64,000 nt of DNA, taken from NCBI GenBank assembly GCA_026874595.1, contig CM049322.1, positions 42,768,340-42,832,339 on the forward strand, in the 5' to 3' direction. Each line of letters opens with the position of its first letter. Positions within the stretch are counted from its first letter, which is position 1. Shown here in pieces: positions 42,675 to 54,373 of this stretch. The stretch comes from Sipunculus nudus (taxonomy: Eukaryota; Annelida; Sipuncula; Golfingiida; Sipunculidae). Position numbers and translations under genes: made by a program. The notes beneath the pieces were generated by a model. That model did not search any database, was not told where the DNA came from, and saw only the letters and a program-made list of their open reading frames with translations.

Positions 42675-44777
42675 ATGAACAAAGCTAACTTCAACTACTC
42701 TTTGAAAAACATTCCCATCCCTAGTAATCTGTCCTATACCAAATCCCTGATAAGTAAAGTTGAAAGCCTACTTCGGAGAATGCGATGGAAGGCATTCCAT
42801 TTCGAAAACCCTGGTCAAACTTCAGATAAACAAAACTATGGATTCAAAACCACATATTCACCCCCTCATATCGAACACCTCAGGGCATTTGAAAGTGATA
42901 TCTACGAAATGGTCCGGTACATTGAATTTCAGCACTCACACAATGCATTCCAGAAACAAATGGCCAATGACATCAAAACAATCAGACAATCTGACAATCT
43001 CCTAGTACAGGCAGATAAGACAACCAACCTGTACAGTATGCCGAAAGAACACTACAATAAACTTCTTACAGAAAACATCACTAAGACATACAAAAAAGCA
43101 GACAGAAATATCTGTAAAAATATCAATACAGAAGCCAAAGAAATAGCCGGTTCCCTTAACCTAGCAGACCGCATCGAAGTCATGGCCGAGCGCAATGCTT
43201 ACATTACTTTGAAAGACCACAAGGATAATTTTGAACAAAACCCCAAGTGCAGATTGATTAATCCAGCAAAATCTGAAATAGGTATCATTAGCAAAAAGCA
43301 CTTGGAAAAAATTAATAGCCAACTGAGACTGAAAACCAAACTCAACCAGTGGCAAAATACCGGACAGGTAATATCTTGGTTCAAGAAATTGAAGCTGAAA
43401 CAAAAATCTAAGTTCATAAAGTTTGATATTGTTGACTTTTACCCCTCGATCACAGAAGATCTTCTCATGAAAGCCCTCAAATTTGCCAAAACCATGGTCT
43501 CCATTCCAGAGGATGTTATCAAAACCATCCTGCACAGCAGGAAAAGCTTACTGTTTAGCAACGGTAACACCTGGGTGAAAAAAGATCACACTAGTTTTGA
43601 CGTCACCATGGGCAGTTTTGATGGCGCTGAAGTATGCGAAATTGTTGGTTTATACATCCTAGATATGTTGAAAAAGGAATTTGGTGTAAATGCTCTAGGC
43701 CTGTATCGTGATGACGGTTTAGGTTGTTTCCCCAACATGTCTGGACCCAAAGCAGACAGCACCCGTAAGAAAATGATCAAACTCTTTTCCAATGTTGGGT
43801 TAAAGATAACCATTGAAACTAACCTGACCTGCACAGATTTCTTAGACGTAACATTTGACCTCCAAAATGACATCTTCTACCCTTACAGAAAACCGAACAA
43901 TGACCCTCTCTATATCCACGCACAATCCAATCACCCCCCAGCTATCATTAGGCAGATACCTATGATGATCAGTAAACGTGTTTCTGACAACTCCTGCAAT
44001 AAAGAGCTATTTATGAAAGCCAAACCCATGTATGATGAAGCTTTAGCGAAAAGCGGGTTCTCAGAAAGCTTAAAATATGTTGAACCAACAGTGAAAAGCA
44101 AGAGAAACAGGAAAAGGAAAATAATATGGTTTAATCCACCCTACAGCCGTCATGTAAAAACCAACATTGGCAGAAAATTCATGAAACTAGTTGAAAAACA
44201 CTTCCCTCAACATCACAGGTACCACAGGTTATTCAACAGGAACAATTTGAAAATTAGCTACAGCTGTCTACCCAACATGTCTAACCTGATCAGCAAACAT
44301 AATATGAAGGTTCTAAATTCTGACAATGCTGTGAATGCACCCCAAAAACAATGTAACTGCCGTAAAAAAGACGAATGTCCTATGAATGGTCAATGTCAGC
44401 TGAAATGCATTGTCTATAAAGCAACAGTTAGAACAGACAATGACGTGAAACACTACATAGGGTGTACTGAAGGTGATTTCAAGACAAGATATAATAACCA
44501 CAAGCAATCCTTTCGGAACAGATCCCACGCTAAAAACACTGAACTGTCTAAACACATTTGGTCACTAAAAGACAACAATATCAATTACAAGCTCTCCTGG
44601 GAAATATCTGCCAAGGCAGCACCTTACTTCTGTGGGACTAGGAAGTGTGATCTCTGCTTGTCTGAAAAGCTACTTATAGCTACGGCCCCCCCTGGATCAT
44701 TGTTGAACTCAAGAGCTGAAATTCTCTCCAAGTGCCGCCATCAAAACAAATTCACCCTGAAATATTTTAAAACCTAG
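42675..44777 (+). CDS. Penelope-like RT/GIY-YIG endonuclease, unit 15 (class B)
   Basis: Intact 700-codon class B ORF with S66I and N82Y but G654, not W. It closes the duplicated block that starts at unit 12 and opens the three-unit block repeated as units 18-20. Its translation is identical to unit 18. Confidence 0.95.
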   Translation: MNKANFNYSLKNIPIPSNLSYTKSLISKVESLLRRMRWKAFHFENPGQTSDKQNYGFKTTYSPPHIEHLRAFESDIYEMVRYIEFQHSHNAFQKQMANDIKTIRQSDNLLVQADKTTNLYSMPKEHYNKLLTENITKTYKKADRNICKNINTEAKEIAGSLNLADRIEVMAERNAYITLKDHKDNFEQNPKCRLINPAKSEIGIISKKHLEKINSQLRLKTKLNQWQNTGQVISWFKKLKLKQKSKFIKFDIVDFYPSITEDLLMKALKFAKTMVSIPEDVIKTILHSRKSLLFSNGNTWVKKDHTSFDVTMGSFDGAEVCEIVGLYILDMLKKEFGVNALGLYRDDGLGCFPNMSGPKADSTRKKMIKLFSNVGLKITIETNLTCTDFLDVTFDLQNDIFYPYRKPNNDPLYIHAQSNHPPAIIRQIPMMISKRVSDNSCNKELFMKAKPMYDEALAKSGFSESLKYVEPTVKSKRNRKRKIIWFNPPYSRHVKTNIGRKFMKLVEKHFPQHHRYHRLFNRNNLKISYSCLPNMSNLISKHNMKVLNSDNAVNAPQKQCNCRKKDECPMNGQCQLKCIVYKATVRTDNDVKHYIGCTEGDFKTRYNNHKQSFRNRSHAKNTELSKHIWSLKDNNINYKLSWEISAKAAPYFCGTRKCDLCLSEKLLIATAPPGSLLNSRAEILSKCRHQNKFTLKYFKT

Positions 44778-45599
44778 CATTCGTACTCATATTCAGCGTG
44801 CCCCCTTAACCCCCCCCCCCCCCACACGAGGATCCGCTGGGCGGACTGATTTGTTCAGGTGGTTGTTCTCTCACTGCTGGCTCGTGGAGTCCATTGGATG
44901 ACAGGAAAGTTCTACTTTATCCTGGTCTAATGGGCTTTACGACCTTCAGCTAGGAGACTTGCACCACTTGGTATGGGTATAGTATATTTGCCTTTTATAT
45001 TGTATATTTGCCTTGTATATTGTGTATTTTCACAGTATATGTGTATTTTTATCATATCATATGTATACTACTGATATGTTCACCGCTTCCAAGGCCCTAT
45101 TAGAAATCATTTCAATATGCTGATTGAGCATCGTGGTTATATCTTTGTATTATATTTACTATTTACTACATTATATAACCTCTTTGCCCTGCCCTGTTAT
45201 GTTCCAGTATCGCATGTGTACCCCGACCAATCCTATTGTGCACCCGAGAACAATAGGATCAGTGTCAGTCTTTCACATGCCCCCCCCCCCCCCCCGACCC
45301 GAATCGCACAAAGCATAATCTCGTAATCTCGTAAAGTCTCGGCTTTTCAAACCACGACGTTAGCTTCATTCTAACCACATTCACCTGATGATCGGGTCGC
45401 ATCCCGTGAAACAGTCTGTTGTGAATTAACAGTGTTGTTTTTCTTCAGAGTTATACCGCTCTGGCCTAGCTTGTAGGCCATAGAGCACTTTACATCGGAG
45501 GGTAACACTACCTTCTACTCCAGCTCCAGCGACAGGTACGTTGTCGAGCACTCTTGTTAACCCACCCTGTCCAGAAATTCACCTTGTAACATCTACAGA
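44778..45599 (+). promoter_or_regulatory. Spacer / pseudo-LTR 16
   Basis: 822 bp. C-tract 1 is at 44810-44823 (14 C) and C-tract 2 at 45280-45295 (16 C). C-to-G at 45133 and C-to-T at 45215 are shared only with spacer 19. Confidence 0.8.
45379..45426 (+). ncRNA. Hammerhead ribozyme, unit 16
   Basis: Unchanged 48-nt motif upstream of a broken ORF; predicted cleavage after 45420. Confidence 0.87.
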
Positions 45600-47702
45600 A
45601 TGAACAAAGCTAACTTCAACTACTCTTAGAAAAACATTCCCATCCCTAGTAATCTGTCCTATACCAAATCCCTGATAAGTAAAGTTGAAAGCCTACTTCG
45701 GAGAATGCGATGGAAGGCATTCCATTTCGAAAACCCTGGTCAAACTTCAGATAAACAAAACTATGGATTCAAAACCACATATTCACCCCCTCATAGCGAA
45801 CACCTCAGGGCATTTGAAAGTGATATCTACGAAATGGTCCGGAACATTGAATTTCAGCACTCACACAATGCATTCCAGAAACAAATGGCCAATGACATCA
45901 AAACAATCAGACAATCTGACAATCTCCTAGTACAGGCAGATAAGACAACCAACCTGTACAGTATGCCGAAAGAACACTACAATAAACTTCTTACAGAAAA
46001 CATCACTAAGACATACAAAAAAGCAGACAGAAATATCTGTAAAAATATCAATACAGAAGCCAAAGAAATAGCCGGTTCCCTTAACCTAGCAGACCGCTTC
46101 GAAGTCATGGCCGAGCGCAATGCTTACATTACTTTGAAAGACCACAAGGATAATTTTGAACAAAACCCCAAGTGCAGATTGATTAATCCAGCAAAATCTG
46201 AAATAGGTATCATTAGCAAAAAGCACTTGGAAAAAATTAATAGCCAACTGAGACTGAAAACCAAACTCAACCAGTGGCAAAATACCGGACAGGTAATATC
46301 TTGGTTCAAGAAATTGAAGCTGAAACAAAAATCTAAGTTCATAAAGTTTGATATTGTTGACTTTTACCCCTCGATCACAGAAGATCTTCTCATGAAAGCC
46401 CTCAAATTTGCCAAAACCATGGTCTCCATTCCAGAGGATGTTATCAAAACCATCCTGCACAGCAGGAAAAGCTTACTGTTTAGCAACGGTAACACCTGGG
46501 TGAAAAAAGATCACACTAGTTTTGACGTCACCATGGGCAGTTTTGATGGCGCTGAAGTATGCGAAATTGTTGGTTTATACATCCTAGATATGTTGAAAAA
46601 GGAATTTGGTGTAAATGCTCTAGGCCTGTATCGTGATGACGGTTTAGGTTGTTTCCCCGACATGTCTGGACCCAAAGCAGACAGCACCCGTAAGAAAATG
46701 ATCAAACTCTTTTCCAATGTTGGGTTAAAGATAACCATTGAAACTAACCTGACCTGCACAGATTTCTTAGACGTAACATTTGACCTCCAAAATGACATCT
46801 TCTACCCTTACAGAAAACCGAACAATGACCCTCTCTATATCCACGCACAATCCAATCACCCCCCAGCTATCATTAGGCAGATACCTATGATGATCAGTAA
46901 ACGTGTTTCTGACAACTCCTGCAATAAAGAGCTATTTATGAAAGCCAAACCCATGTATGATGAAGCTTTAGCGAAAAGCGGGTTCTCAGAAAGCTTAAAA
47001 TATGTTGAACCAACAGTGAAAAGCAAGAGAAACAGGAAAAGGAAAATAATATGGTTTAATCCACCCTACAGCCGTCATGTAAAAACCAACATTGGCAGAA
47101 AATTCATGAAACTAGTTGAAAAACACTTCCCTCAACATCACAGGTACCACAGGTTATTCAACAGGAACAATTTGAAAATTAGCTACAGCTGTCTACCCAA
47201 CATGTCTAACCTGATCAGCAAACATAATATGAAGGTTCTAAATTCTGACAATGCTGTGAATGCACCCCAAAAACAATGTAACTGCCGTAAAAAAGACGAA
47301 TGTCCTATGAATGGTCAATGTCAGCTGAAATGCATTGTCTATAAAGCAACAGTTAGAACAGACAATGACGTGAAACACTACATAGGGTGTACTGAAGGTG
47401 ATTTCAAGACAAGATATAATAACCACAAGCAATCCTTTCGGAACAGATCCCACGCTAAAAACACTGAACTGTCTAAACACATTTGGTCACTAAAAGACAA
47501 CAATATCAATTACAAGCTCTCCTGGGAAATATCTGCCAAGGCAGCACCTTACTTCTGTGGGACTAGGAAGTGTGATCTCTGCTTGTCTGAAAAGCTACTT
47601 ATAGCTACGGCCCCCCCTGGATCATTGTTGAACTCAAGAGCTGAAATTCTCTCCAAGTGCCGCCATCAAAACAAATTCACCCTGAAATATTTTAAAACCT
47701 AG
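45600..47702 (+). pseudogene. Penelope-like RT/GIY-YIG ORF with stop at codon 10, unit 16
   Basis: A TTG-to-TAG change makes codon 10 (45627-45629) a stop. The rest of the frame is open to 47702, and the next in-frame ATG is codon 36 (45705). Re-initiation there would give 665 residues with the complete RT and endonuclease, so this copy may not be fully dead. It also has I167F and N354D on a class B background. Unit 19 shares the stop, both replacements and the two spacer changes. Confidence 0.92.
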
Positions 47703-48528
47703 CATTCGTACTCATATTCAGCGTGCCCCCTTAACCCCCCCCCCCCCCCCCCACACGAGGATCCGCTGGGCGGACTGATTTGTTCAGGTGGTTGTTCTCT
47801 CACTGCTGGCTCGTGGAGTCCATTGGATGACAGGAAAGTTCTACTTTATCCTGGTCTAATGGGCTTTACGACCTTCAGCTAGGAGACTTGCACCACTTGG
47901 TATGGGTATAGTATATTTGCCTTTTATATTGTATATTTGCCTTGTATATTGTGTATTTTCACAGTATATGTGTATTTTTATCATATCATATGTATACTAC
48001 TGATATGTTCACCGCTTCCAAGGCCCTATTAGAAATCATTTCAATATGCTGATTGAGCATCCTGGTTATATCTTTGTATTATATTTACTATTTACTACAT
48101 TATATAACCTCTTTGCCCTGCCCTGTTATGTTCCAGTATCGCACGTGTACCCCGACCAATCCTATTGTGCACCCGAGAACAATAGGATCAGTGTCAGTCT
48201 TTCACATGCCCCCCCCCCCCCCCCGACCCGAATCGCACAAAGCATAATCTCGTAATCTCGTAAAGTCTCGGCTTTTCAAACCACGACGTTAGCTTCATTC
48301 TAACCACATTCACCTGATGATCGGGTCGCATCCCGTGAAACAGTCTGTTGTGAATTAACAGTGTTGTTTTTCTTCAGAGTTATACCGCTCTGGCCTAGCT
48401 TGTAGGCCATAGAGCACTTTACATCGGAGGGTAACACTACCTTCTACTCCAGCTCCAGCGACAGGTACGTTGTCGAGCACTCTTGTTAACCCACCCTGTC
48501 CAGAAATTCACCTTGTAACATCTACAGA
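47703..48528 (+). promoter_or_regulatory. Spacer / pseudo-LTR 17
   Basis: 826 bp. C-tract 1 is at 47735-47752 (18 C) and C-tract 2 at 48209-48224 (16 C). No substitution was noticed. Confidence 0.8.
48308..48355 (+). ncRNA. Hammerhead ribozyme, unit 17
   Basis: Unchanged 48-nt motif; predicted cleavage after 48349. Confidence 0.87.
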
Positions 48529-50631
48529 ATGAACAAAGCTAACTTCAACTACTCTTTGAAAAACATTCCCATCCCTAGTAATCTGTCCTATACCAAATCC
48601 CTGAAAAGTAAAGTTGAAAGCCTACTTCGGAGAATGCGATGGAAGGCATTCCATTTCGAAAACCCTGGTCAAACTTCAGATAAACAAAACTATGGATTCA
48701 AAACCACATATTCACCCCCTAATAGCGAACACCTCAGGGCATTTGAAAGTGATATCTACGAAATGGTCCGGAACATTGAATTTCAGCACTCACACAATGC
48801 ATTCCAGAAACAAATGGCCAATGACATCAAAACAATCAGACAATCTGACAATCTCCTAGTACAGGCAGATAAGACAACCAACCTGTACAGTATGCCGAAA
48901 GAACAATACAATAAACTTCTTACAGAAAACATCACTAAGACATACAAAAAAGCAGACAGAAATATCTGTAAAAATATCAATACAGAAGCCAAAGAAATAG
49001 CCGGTTCCCTTAACCTAGCAGACCGCATCGAAGTCATGGCCGAGCGCAATGCTTACATTACTTTGAAAGACCACAAGGATAATTTTGAACAAAACCCCAA
49101 GTGCAGATTGATTAATCCAGCAAAATCTGAAATAGGTATCATTAGCAAAAAGCACTTGGAAAAAATTAATAGCCAACTGAGACTGAAAACCAAACTCAAC
49201 CAGTGGCAAAATACCGGACAGGTAATATCTTGGTTCAAGAAATTGAAGCTGAAACAAAAATCTAAGTTCATAAAGTTTGATATTGTTGACTTTTACCCCT
49301 CGATCACAGAAGATCTTCTCATGAAAGCCCTCAAATTTGCCAAAACCATGGTCTCCATTCCAGAGGATGTTATCAAAACCATCCTGCACAGCAGGAAAAG
49401 CTTACTGTTTAGCAACGGTAACACCTGGGTGAAAAAAGATCACACTAGTTTTGACGTCACCATGGGCAGTTTTGATGGCGCTGAAGTATGCGAAATTGTT
49501 GGTTTATACATCCTAGATATGTTGAAAAAGGAATTTGGTGTAAATGCTCTAGGCCTGTATCGTGATGACGGTTTAGGTTGTTTCCCCAACATGTCTGGAC
49601 CCAAAGCAGACAGCACCCGTAAGAAAATGATCAAACTCTTTTCCAATGTTGGGTTAAAGATAACCATTGAAACTAACCTGACCTGCACAGATTTCTTAGA
49701 CGTAACATTTGACCTCCAAAATGACATCTTCTACCCTTACAGAAAACAGAACAATGACCCTCTCTATATCCACGCACAATCCAATCACCCCCCAGCTATC
49801 ATTAGGCAGATACCTATGATGATCAGTAAACGTGTTTCTGACAACTCCTGCAATAAAGAGCTATTTATGAAAGCCAAACCCATGTATGATGAAGCTTTAG
49901 CGAAAAGCGGGTTCTCAGAAAGCTTAAAATATGTTGAACCAACAGTGAAAAGCAAGAGAAACAGGAAAAGGAAAATAATATGGTTTAATCCACCCTACAG
50001 CCGTCATGTAAAAACCAACATTGGCAGAAAATTCATGAAACTAGTTGAAAAACACTTCCCTCAACATCACAGGTACCACAGGTTATTCAACAGGAACAAT
50101 TTGAAAATTAGCTACAGCTGTCTACCCAACATGTCTAACCTGATCAGCAAACATAATATGAAGGTTCTAAATTCTGACAATGCTGTGAATGCACCCCAAA
50201 AACAATGTAACTGCCGTAAAAAAGACGAATGTCCTATGAATGGTCAATGTCAGCTGAAATGCATTGTCTATAAAGCAACAGTTAGAACAGACAATGACGT
50301 GAAACACTACATAGGGTGTACTGAAGGTGATTTCAAGACAAGATATAATAACCACAAGCAATCCTTTCGGAACAGATCCCACGCTAAAAACACTGAACTG
50401 TCTAAACACATTTGGTCACTAAAAGACAACAATATCAATTACAAGCTCTCCTGGGAAATATCTGCCAAGGCAGCACCTTACTTCTGTGGGACTAGGAAGT
50501 GTGATCTCTGCTTGTCTGAAAAGCTACTTATAGCTACGGCCCCCCCTGGATCATTGTTGAACTCAAGAGCTGAAATTCTCTCCAAGTGCCGCCATCAAAA
50601 CAAATTCACCCTGAAATATTTTAAAACCTAG
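48529..50631 (+). CDS. Penelope-like RT/GIY-YIG endonuclease, unit 17 (class A)
   Basis: Intact 700-codon class A ORF, isolated between class B units 16 and 18. Its only replacement relative to unit 1 is private: P407Q in the thumb region. It is the positional counterpart of unit 20 in the three-unit repeat. Because unit 20 has P407, the change came after the duplication. Confidence 0.95.
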   Translation: MNKANFNYSLKNIPIPSNLSYTKSLKSKVESLLRRMRWKAFHFENPGQTSDKQNYGFKTTYSPPNSEHLRAFESDIYEMVRNIEFQHSHNAFQKQMANDIKTIRQSDNLLVQADKTTNLYSMPKEQYNKLLTENITKTYKKADRNICKNINTEAKEIAGSLNLADRIEVMAERNAYITLKDHKDNFEQNPKCRLINPAKSEIGIISKKHLEKINSQLRLKTKLNQWQNTGQVISWFKKLKLKQKSKFIKFDIVDFYPSITEDLLMKALKFAKTMVSIPEDVIKTILHSRKSLLFSNGNTWVKKDHTSFDVTMGSFDGAEVCEIVGLYILDMLKKEFGVNALGLYRDDGLGCFPNMSGPKADSTRKKMIKLFSNVGLKITIETNLTCTDFLDVTFDLQNDIFYPYRKQNNDPLYIHAQSNHPPAIIRQIPMMISKRVSDNSCNKELFMKAKPMYDEALAKSGFSESLKYVEPTVKSKRNRKRKIIWFNPPYSRHVKTNIGRKFMKLVEKHFPQHHRYHRLFNRNNLKISYSCLPNMSNLISKHNMKVLNSDNAVNAPQKQCNCRKKDECPMNGQCQLKCIVYKATVRTDNDVKHYIGCTEGDFKTRYNNHKQSFRNRSHAKNTELSKHIWSLKDNNINYKLSWEISAKAAPYFCGTRKCDLCLSEKLLIATAPPGSLLNSRAEILSKCRHQNKFTLKYFKT

Positions 50632-51450
50632 CATTCGTACTCATATTCAGCGTGCCCCCTTAACCCCCCCCCCCCCACACGAGGATCCGCTGGGCGGACT
50701 GATTTGTTCAGGTGGTTGTTCTCTCACTGCTGGCTCGTGGAGTCCATTGGATGACAGGAAAGTTCTACTTTATCCTGGTCTAATGGGCTTTACGACCTTC
50801 AGCTAGGAGACTTGCACCACTTGGTATGGGTATAGTATATTTGCCTTTTATATTGTATATTTGCCTTGTATATTGTGTATTTTCACAGTATATGTGTATT
50901 TTTATCATATCATATGTATACTACTGATATGTTCACCGCTTCCAAGGCCCTATTAGAAATCATTTCAATATGCTGATTGAGCATCCTGGTTATATCTTTG
51001 TATTATATTTACTATTTACTACATTATATAACCTCTTTGCCCTGCCCTGTTATGTTCCAGTATCGCACGTGTACCCCGACCAATCCTATTGTGCACCCGA
51101 GAACAATAGGATCAGTGTCAGTCTTTCACATGCCCCCCCCCCCCCCGACCCGAATCGCACAAAGCATAATCTCGTAATCTCGTAAAGTCTCGGCTTTTCA
51201 AACCACGACGTTAGCTTCATTCTAACCACATTCACCTGATGATCGGGTCGCATCCCGTGAAACAGTCTGTTGTGAATTAACAGTGTTGTTTTTCTTCAGA
51301 GTTATACCGCTCTGGCCTAGCTTGTAGGCCATAGAGCACTTTACATCGGAGGGTAACACTACCTTCTACTCCAGCTCCAGCGACAGGTACGTTGTCGAGC
51401 ACTCTTGTTAACCCACCCTGTCCAGAAATTCACCTTGTAACATCTACAGA
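50632..51450 (+). promoter_or_regulatory. Spacer / pseudo-LTR 18
   Basis: 819 bp. C-tract 1 is at 50664-50676 (13 C, the shortest) and C-tract 2 at 51133-51146 (14 C). Confidence 0.8.
51230..51277 (+). ncRNA. Hammerhead ribozyme, unit 18
   Basis: Unchanged 48-nt motif; predicted cleavage after 51271. Confidence 0.87.
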
Positions 51451-53553
51451 ATGAACAAAGCTAACTTCAACTACTCTTTGAAAAACATTCCCATCCCTAG
51501 TAATCTGTCCTATACCAAATCCCTGATAAGTAAAGTTGAAAGCCTACTTCGGAGAATGCGATGGAAGGCATTCCATTTCGAAAACCCTGGTCAAACTTCA
51601 GATAAACAAAACTATGGATTCAAAACCACATATTCACCCCCTCATATCGAACACCTCAGGGCATTTGAAAGTGATATCTACGAAATGGTCCGGTACATTG
51701 AATTTCAGCACTCACACAATGCATTCCAGAAACAAATGGCCAATGACATCAAAACAATCAGACAATCTGACAATCTCCTAGTACAGGCAGATAAGACAAC
51801 CAACCTGTACAGTATGCCGAAAGAACACTACAATAAACTTCTTACAGAAAACATCACTAAGACATACAAAAAAGCAGACAGAAATATCTGTAAAAATATC
51901 AATACAGAAGCCAAAGAAATAGCCGGTTCCCTTAACCTAGCAGACCGCATCGAAGTCATGGCCGAGCGCAATGCTTACATTACTTTGAAAGACCACAAGG
52001 ATAATTTTGAACAAAACCCCAAGTGCAGATTGATTAATCCAGCAAAATCTGAAATAGGTATCATTAGCAAAAAGCACTTGGAAAAAATTAATAGCCAACT
52101 GAGACTGAAAACCAAACTCAACCAGTGGCAAAATACCGGACAGGTAATATCTTGGTTCAAGAAATTGAAGCTGAAACAAAAATCTAAGTTCATAAAGTTT
52201 GATATTGTTGACTTTTACCCCTCGATCACAGAAGATCTTCTCATGAAAGCCCTCAAATTTGCCAAAACCATGGTCTCCATTCCAGAGGATGTTATCAAAA
52301 CCATCCTGCACAGCAGGAAAAGCTTACTGTTTAGCAACGGTAACACCTGGGTGAAAAAAGATCACACTAGTTTTGACGTCACCATGGGCAGTTTTGATGG
52401 CGCTGAAGTATGCGAAATTGTTGGTTTATACATCCTAGATATGTTGAAAAAGGAATTTGGTGTAAATGCTCTAGGCCTGTATCGTGATGACGGTTTAGGT
52501 TGTTTCCCCAACATGTCTGGACCCAAAGCAGACAGCACCCGTAAGAAAATGATCAAACTCTTTTCCAATGTTGGGTTAAAGATAACCATTGAAACTAACC
52601 TGACCTGCACAGATTTCTTAGACGTAACATTTGACCTCCAAAATGACATCTTCTACCCTTACAGAAAACCGAACAATGACCCTCTCTATATCCACGCACA
52701 ATCCAATCACCCCCCAGCTATCATTAGGCAGATACCTATGATGATCAGTAAACGTGTTTCTGACAACTCCTGCAATAAAGAGCTATTTATGAAAGCCAAA
52801 CCCATGTATGATGAAGCTTTAGCGAAAAGCGGGTTCTCAGAAAGCTTAAAATATGTTGAACCAACAGTGAAAAGCAAGAGAAACAGGAAAAGGAAAATAA
52901 TATGGTTTAATCCACCCTACAGCCGTCATGTAAAAACCAACATTGGCAGAAAATTCATGAAACTAGTTGAAAAACACTTCCCTCAACATCACAGGTACCA
53001 CAGGTTATTCAACAGGAACAATTTGAAAATTAGCTACAGCTGTCTACCCAACATGTCTAACCTGATCAGCAAACATAATATGAAGGTTCTAAATTCTGAC
53101 AATGCTGTGAATGCACCCCAAAAACAATGTAACTGCCGTAAAAAAGACGAATGTCCTATGAATGGTCAATGTCAGCTGAAATGCATTGTCTATAAAGCAA
53201 CAGTTAGAACAGACAATGACGTGAAACACTACATAGGGTGTACTGAAGGTGATTTCAAGACAAGATATAATAACCACAAGCAATCCTTTCGGAACAGATC
53301 CCACGCTAAAAACACTGAACTGTCTAAACACATTTGGTCACTAAAAGACAACAATATCAATTACAAGCTCTCCTGGGAAATATCTGCCAAGGCAGCACCT
53401 TACTTCTGTGGGACTAGGAAGTGTGATCTCTGCTTGTCTGAAAAGCTACTTATAGCTACGGCCCCCCCTGGATCATTGTTGAACTCAAGAGCTGAAATTC
53501 TCTCCAAGTGCCGCCATCAAAACAAATTCACCCTGAAATATTTTAAAACCTAG
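51451..53553 (+). CDS. Penelope-like RT/GIY-YIG endonuclease, unit 18 (class B)
   Basis: Intact 700-codon class B ORF with S66I and N82Y. The translation is identical to unit 15, three units upstream (8,776 bp). It is flanked by class A unit 17 and damaged unit 19. Confidence 0.95.
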   Translation: MNKANFNYSLKNIPIPSNLSYTKSLISKVESLLRRMRWKAFHFENPGQTSDKQNYGFKTTYSPPHIEHLRAFESDIYEMVRYIEFQHSHNAFQKQMANDIKTIRQSDNLLVQADKTTNLYSMPKEHYNKLLTENITKTYKKADRNICKNINTEAKEIAGSLNLADRIEVMAERNAYITLKDHKDNFEQNPKCRLINPAKSEIGIISKKHLEKINSQLRLKTKLNQWQNTGQVISWFKKLKLKQKSKFIKFDIVDFYPSITEDLLMKALKFAKTMVSIPEDVIKTILHSRKSLLFSNGNTWVKKDHTSFDVTMGSFDGAEVCEIVGLYILDMLKKEFGVNALGLYRDDGLGCFPNMSGPKADSTRKKMIKLFSNVGLKITIETNLTCTDFLDVTFDLQNDIFYPYRKPNNDPLYIHAQSNHPPAIIRQIPMMISKRVSDNSCNKELFMKAKPMYDEALAKSGFSESLKYVEPTVKSKRNRKRKIIWFNPPYSRHVKTNIGRKFMKLVEKHFPQHHRYHRLFNRNNLKISYSCLPNMSNLISKHNMKVLNSDNAVNAPQKQCNCRKKDECPMNGQCQLKCIVYKATVRTDNDVKHYIGCTEGDFKTRYNNHKQSFRNRSHAKNTELSKHIWSLKDNNINYKLSWEISAKAAPYFCGTRKCDLCLSEKLLIATAPPGSLLNSRAEILSKCRHQNKFTLKYFKT

Positions 53554-54373
53554 CATTCGTACTCATATTCAGCGTGCCCCCTTAACCCCCCCCCCCCCCC
53601 CACACGAGGATCCGCTGGGCGGACTGATTTGTTCAGGTGGTTGTTCTCTCACTGCTGGCTCGTGGAGTCCATTGGATGACAGGAAAGTTCTACTTTATCC
53701 TGGTCTAATGGGCTTTACGACCTTCAGCTAGGAGACTTGCACCACTTGGTATGGGTATAGTATATTTGCCTTTTATATTGTATATTTGCCTTGTATATTG
53801 TGTATTTTCACAGTATATGTGTATTTTTATCATATCATATGTATACTACTGATATGTTCACCGCTTCCAAGGCCCTATTAGAAATCATTTCAATATGCTG
53901 ATTGAGCATCGTGGTTATATCTTTGTATTATATTTACTATTTACTACATTATATAACCTCTTTGCCCTGCCCTGTTATGTTCCAGTATCGCATGTGTACC
54001 CCGACCAATCCTATTGTGCACCCGAGAACAATAGGATCAGTGTCAGTCTTTCACATGCCCCCCCCCCCCGACCCGAATCGCACAAAGCATAATCTCGTAA
54101 TCTCGTAAAGTCTCGGCTTTTCAAACCACGACGTTAGCTTCATTCTAACCACATTCACCTGATGATCGGGTCGCATCCCGTGAAACAGTCTGTTGTGAAT
54201 TAACAGTGTTGTTTTTCTTCAGAGTTATACCGCTCTGGCCTAGCTTGTAGGCCATAGAGCACTTTACATCGGAGGGTAACACTACCTTCTACTCCAGCTC
54301 CAGCGACAGGTACGTTGTCGAGCACTCTTGTTAACCCACCCTGTCCAGAAATTCACCTTGTAACATCTACAGA
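53554..54373 (+). promoter_or_regulatory. Spacer / pseudo-LTR 19
   Basis: 820 bp. C-tract 1 is at 53586-53601 (16 C) and C-tract 2 at 54058-54069 (12 C). It has the spacer 16 substitutions at 53911 (G) and 53993 (T). C-tract 2 differs by four bases from spacer 16 despite their common origin. Confidence 0.8.
54153..54200 (+). ncRNA. Hammerhead ribozyme, unit 19
   Basis: Unchanged 48-nt motif upstream of the most damaged ORF; predicted cleavage after 54194. Confidence 0.87.
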
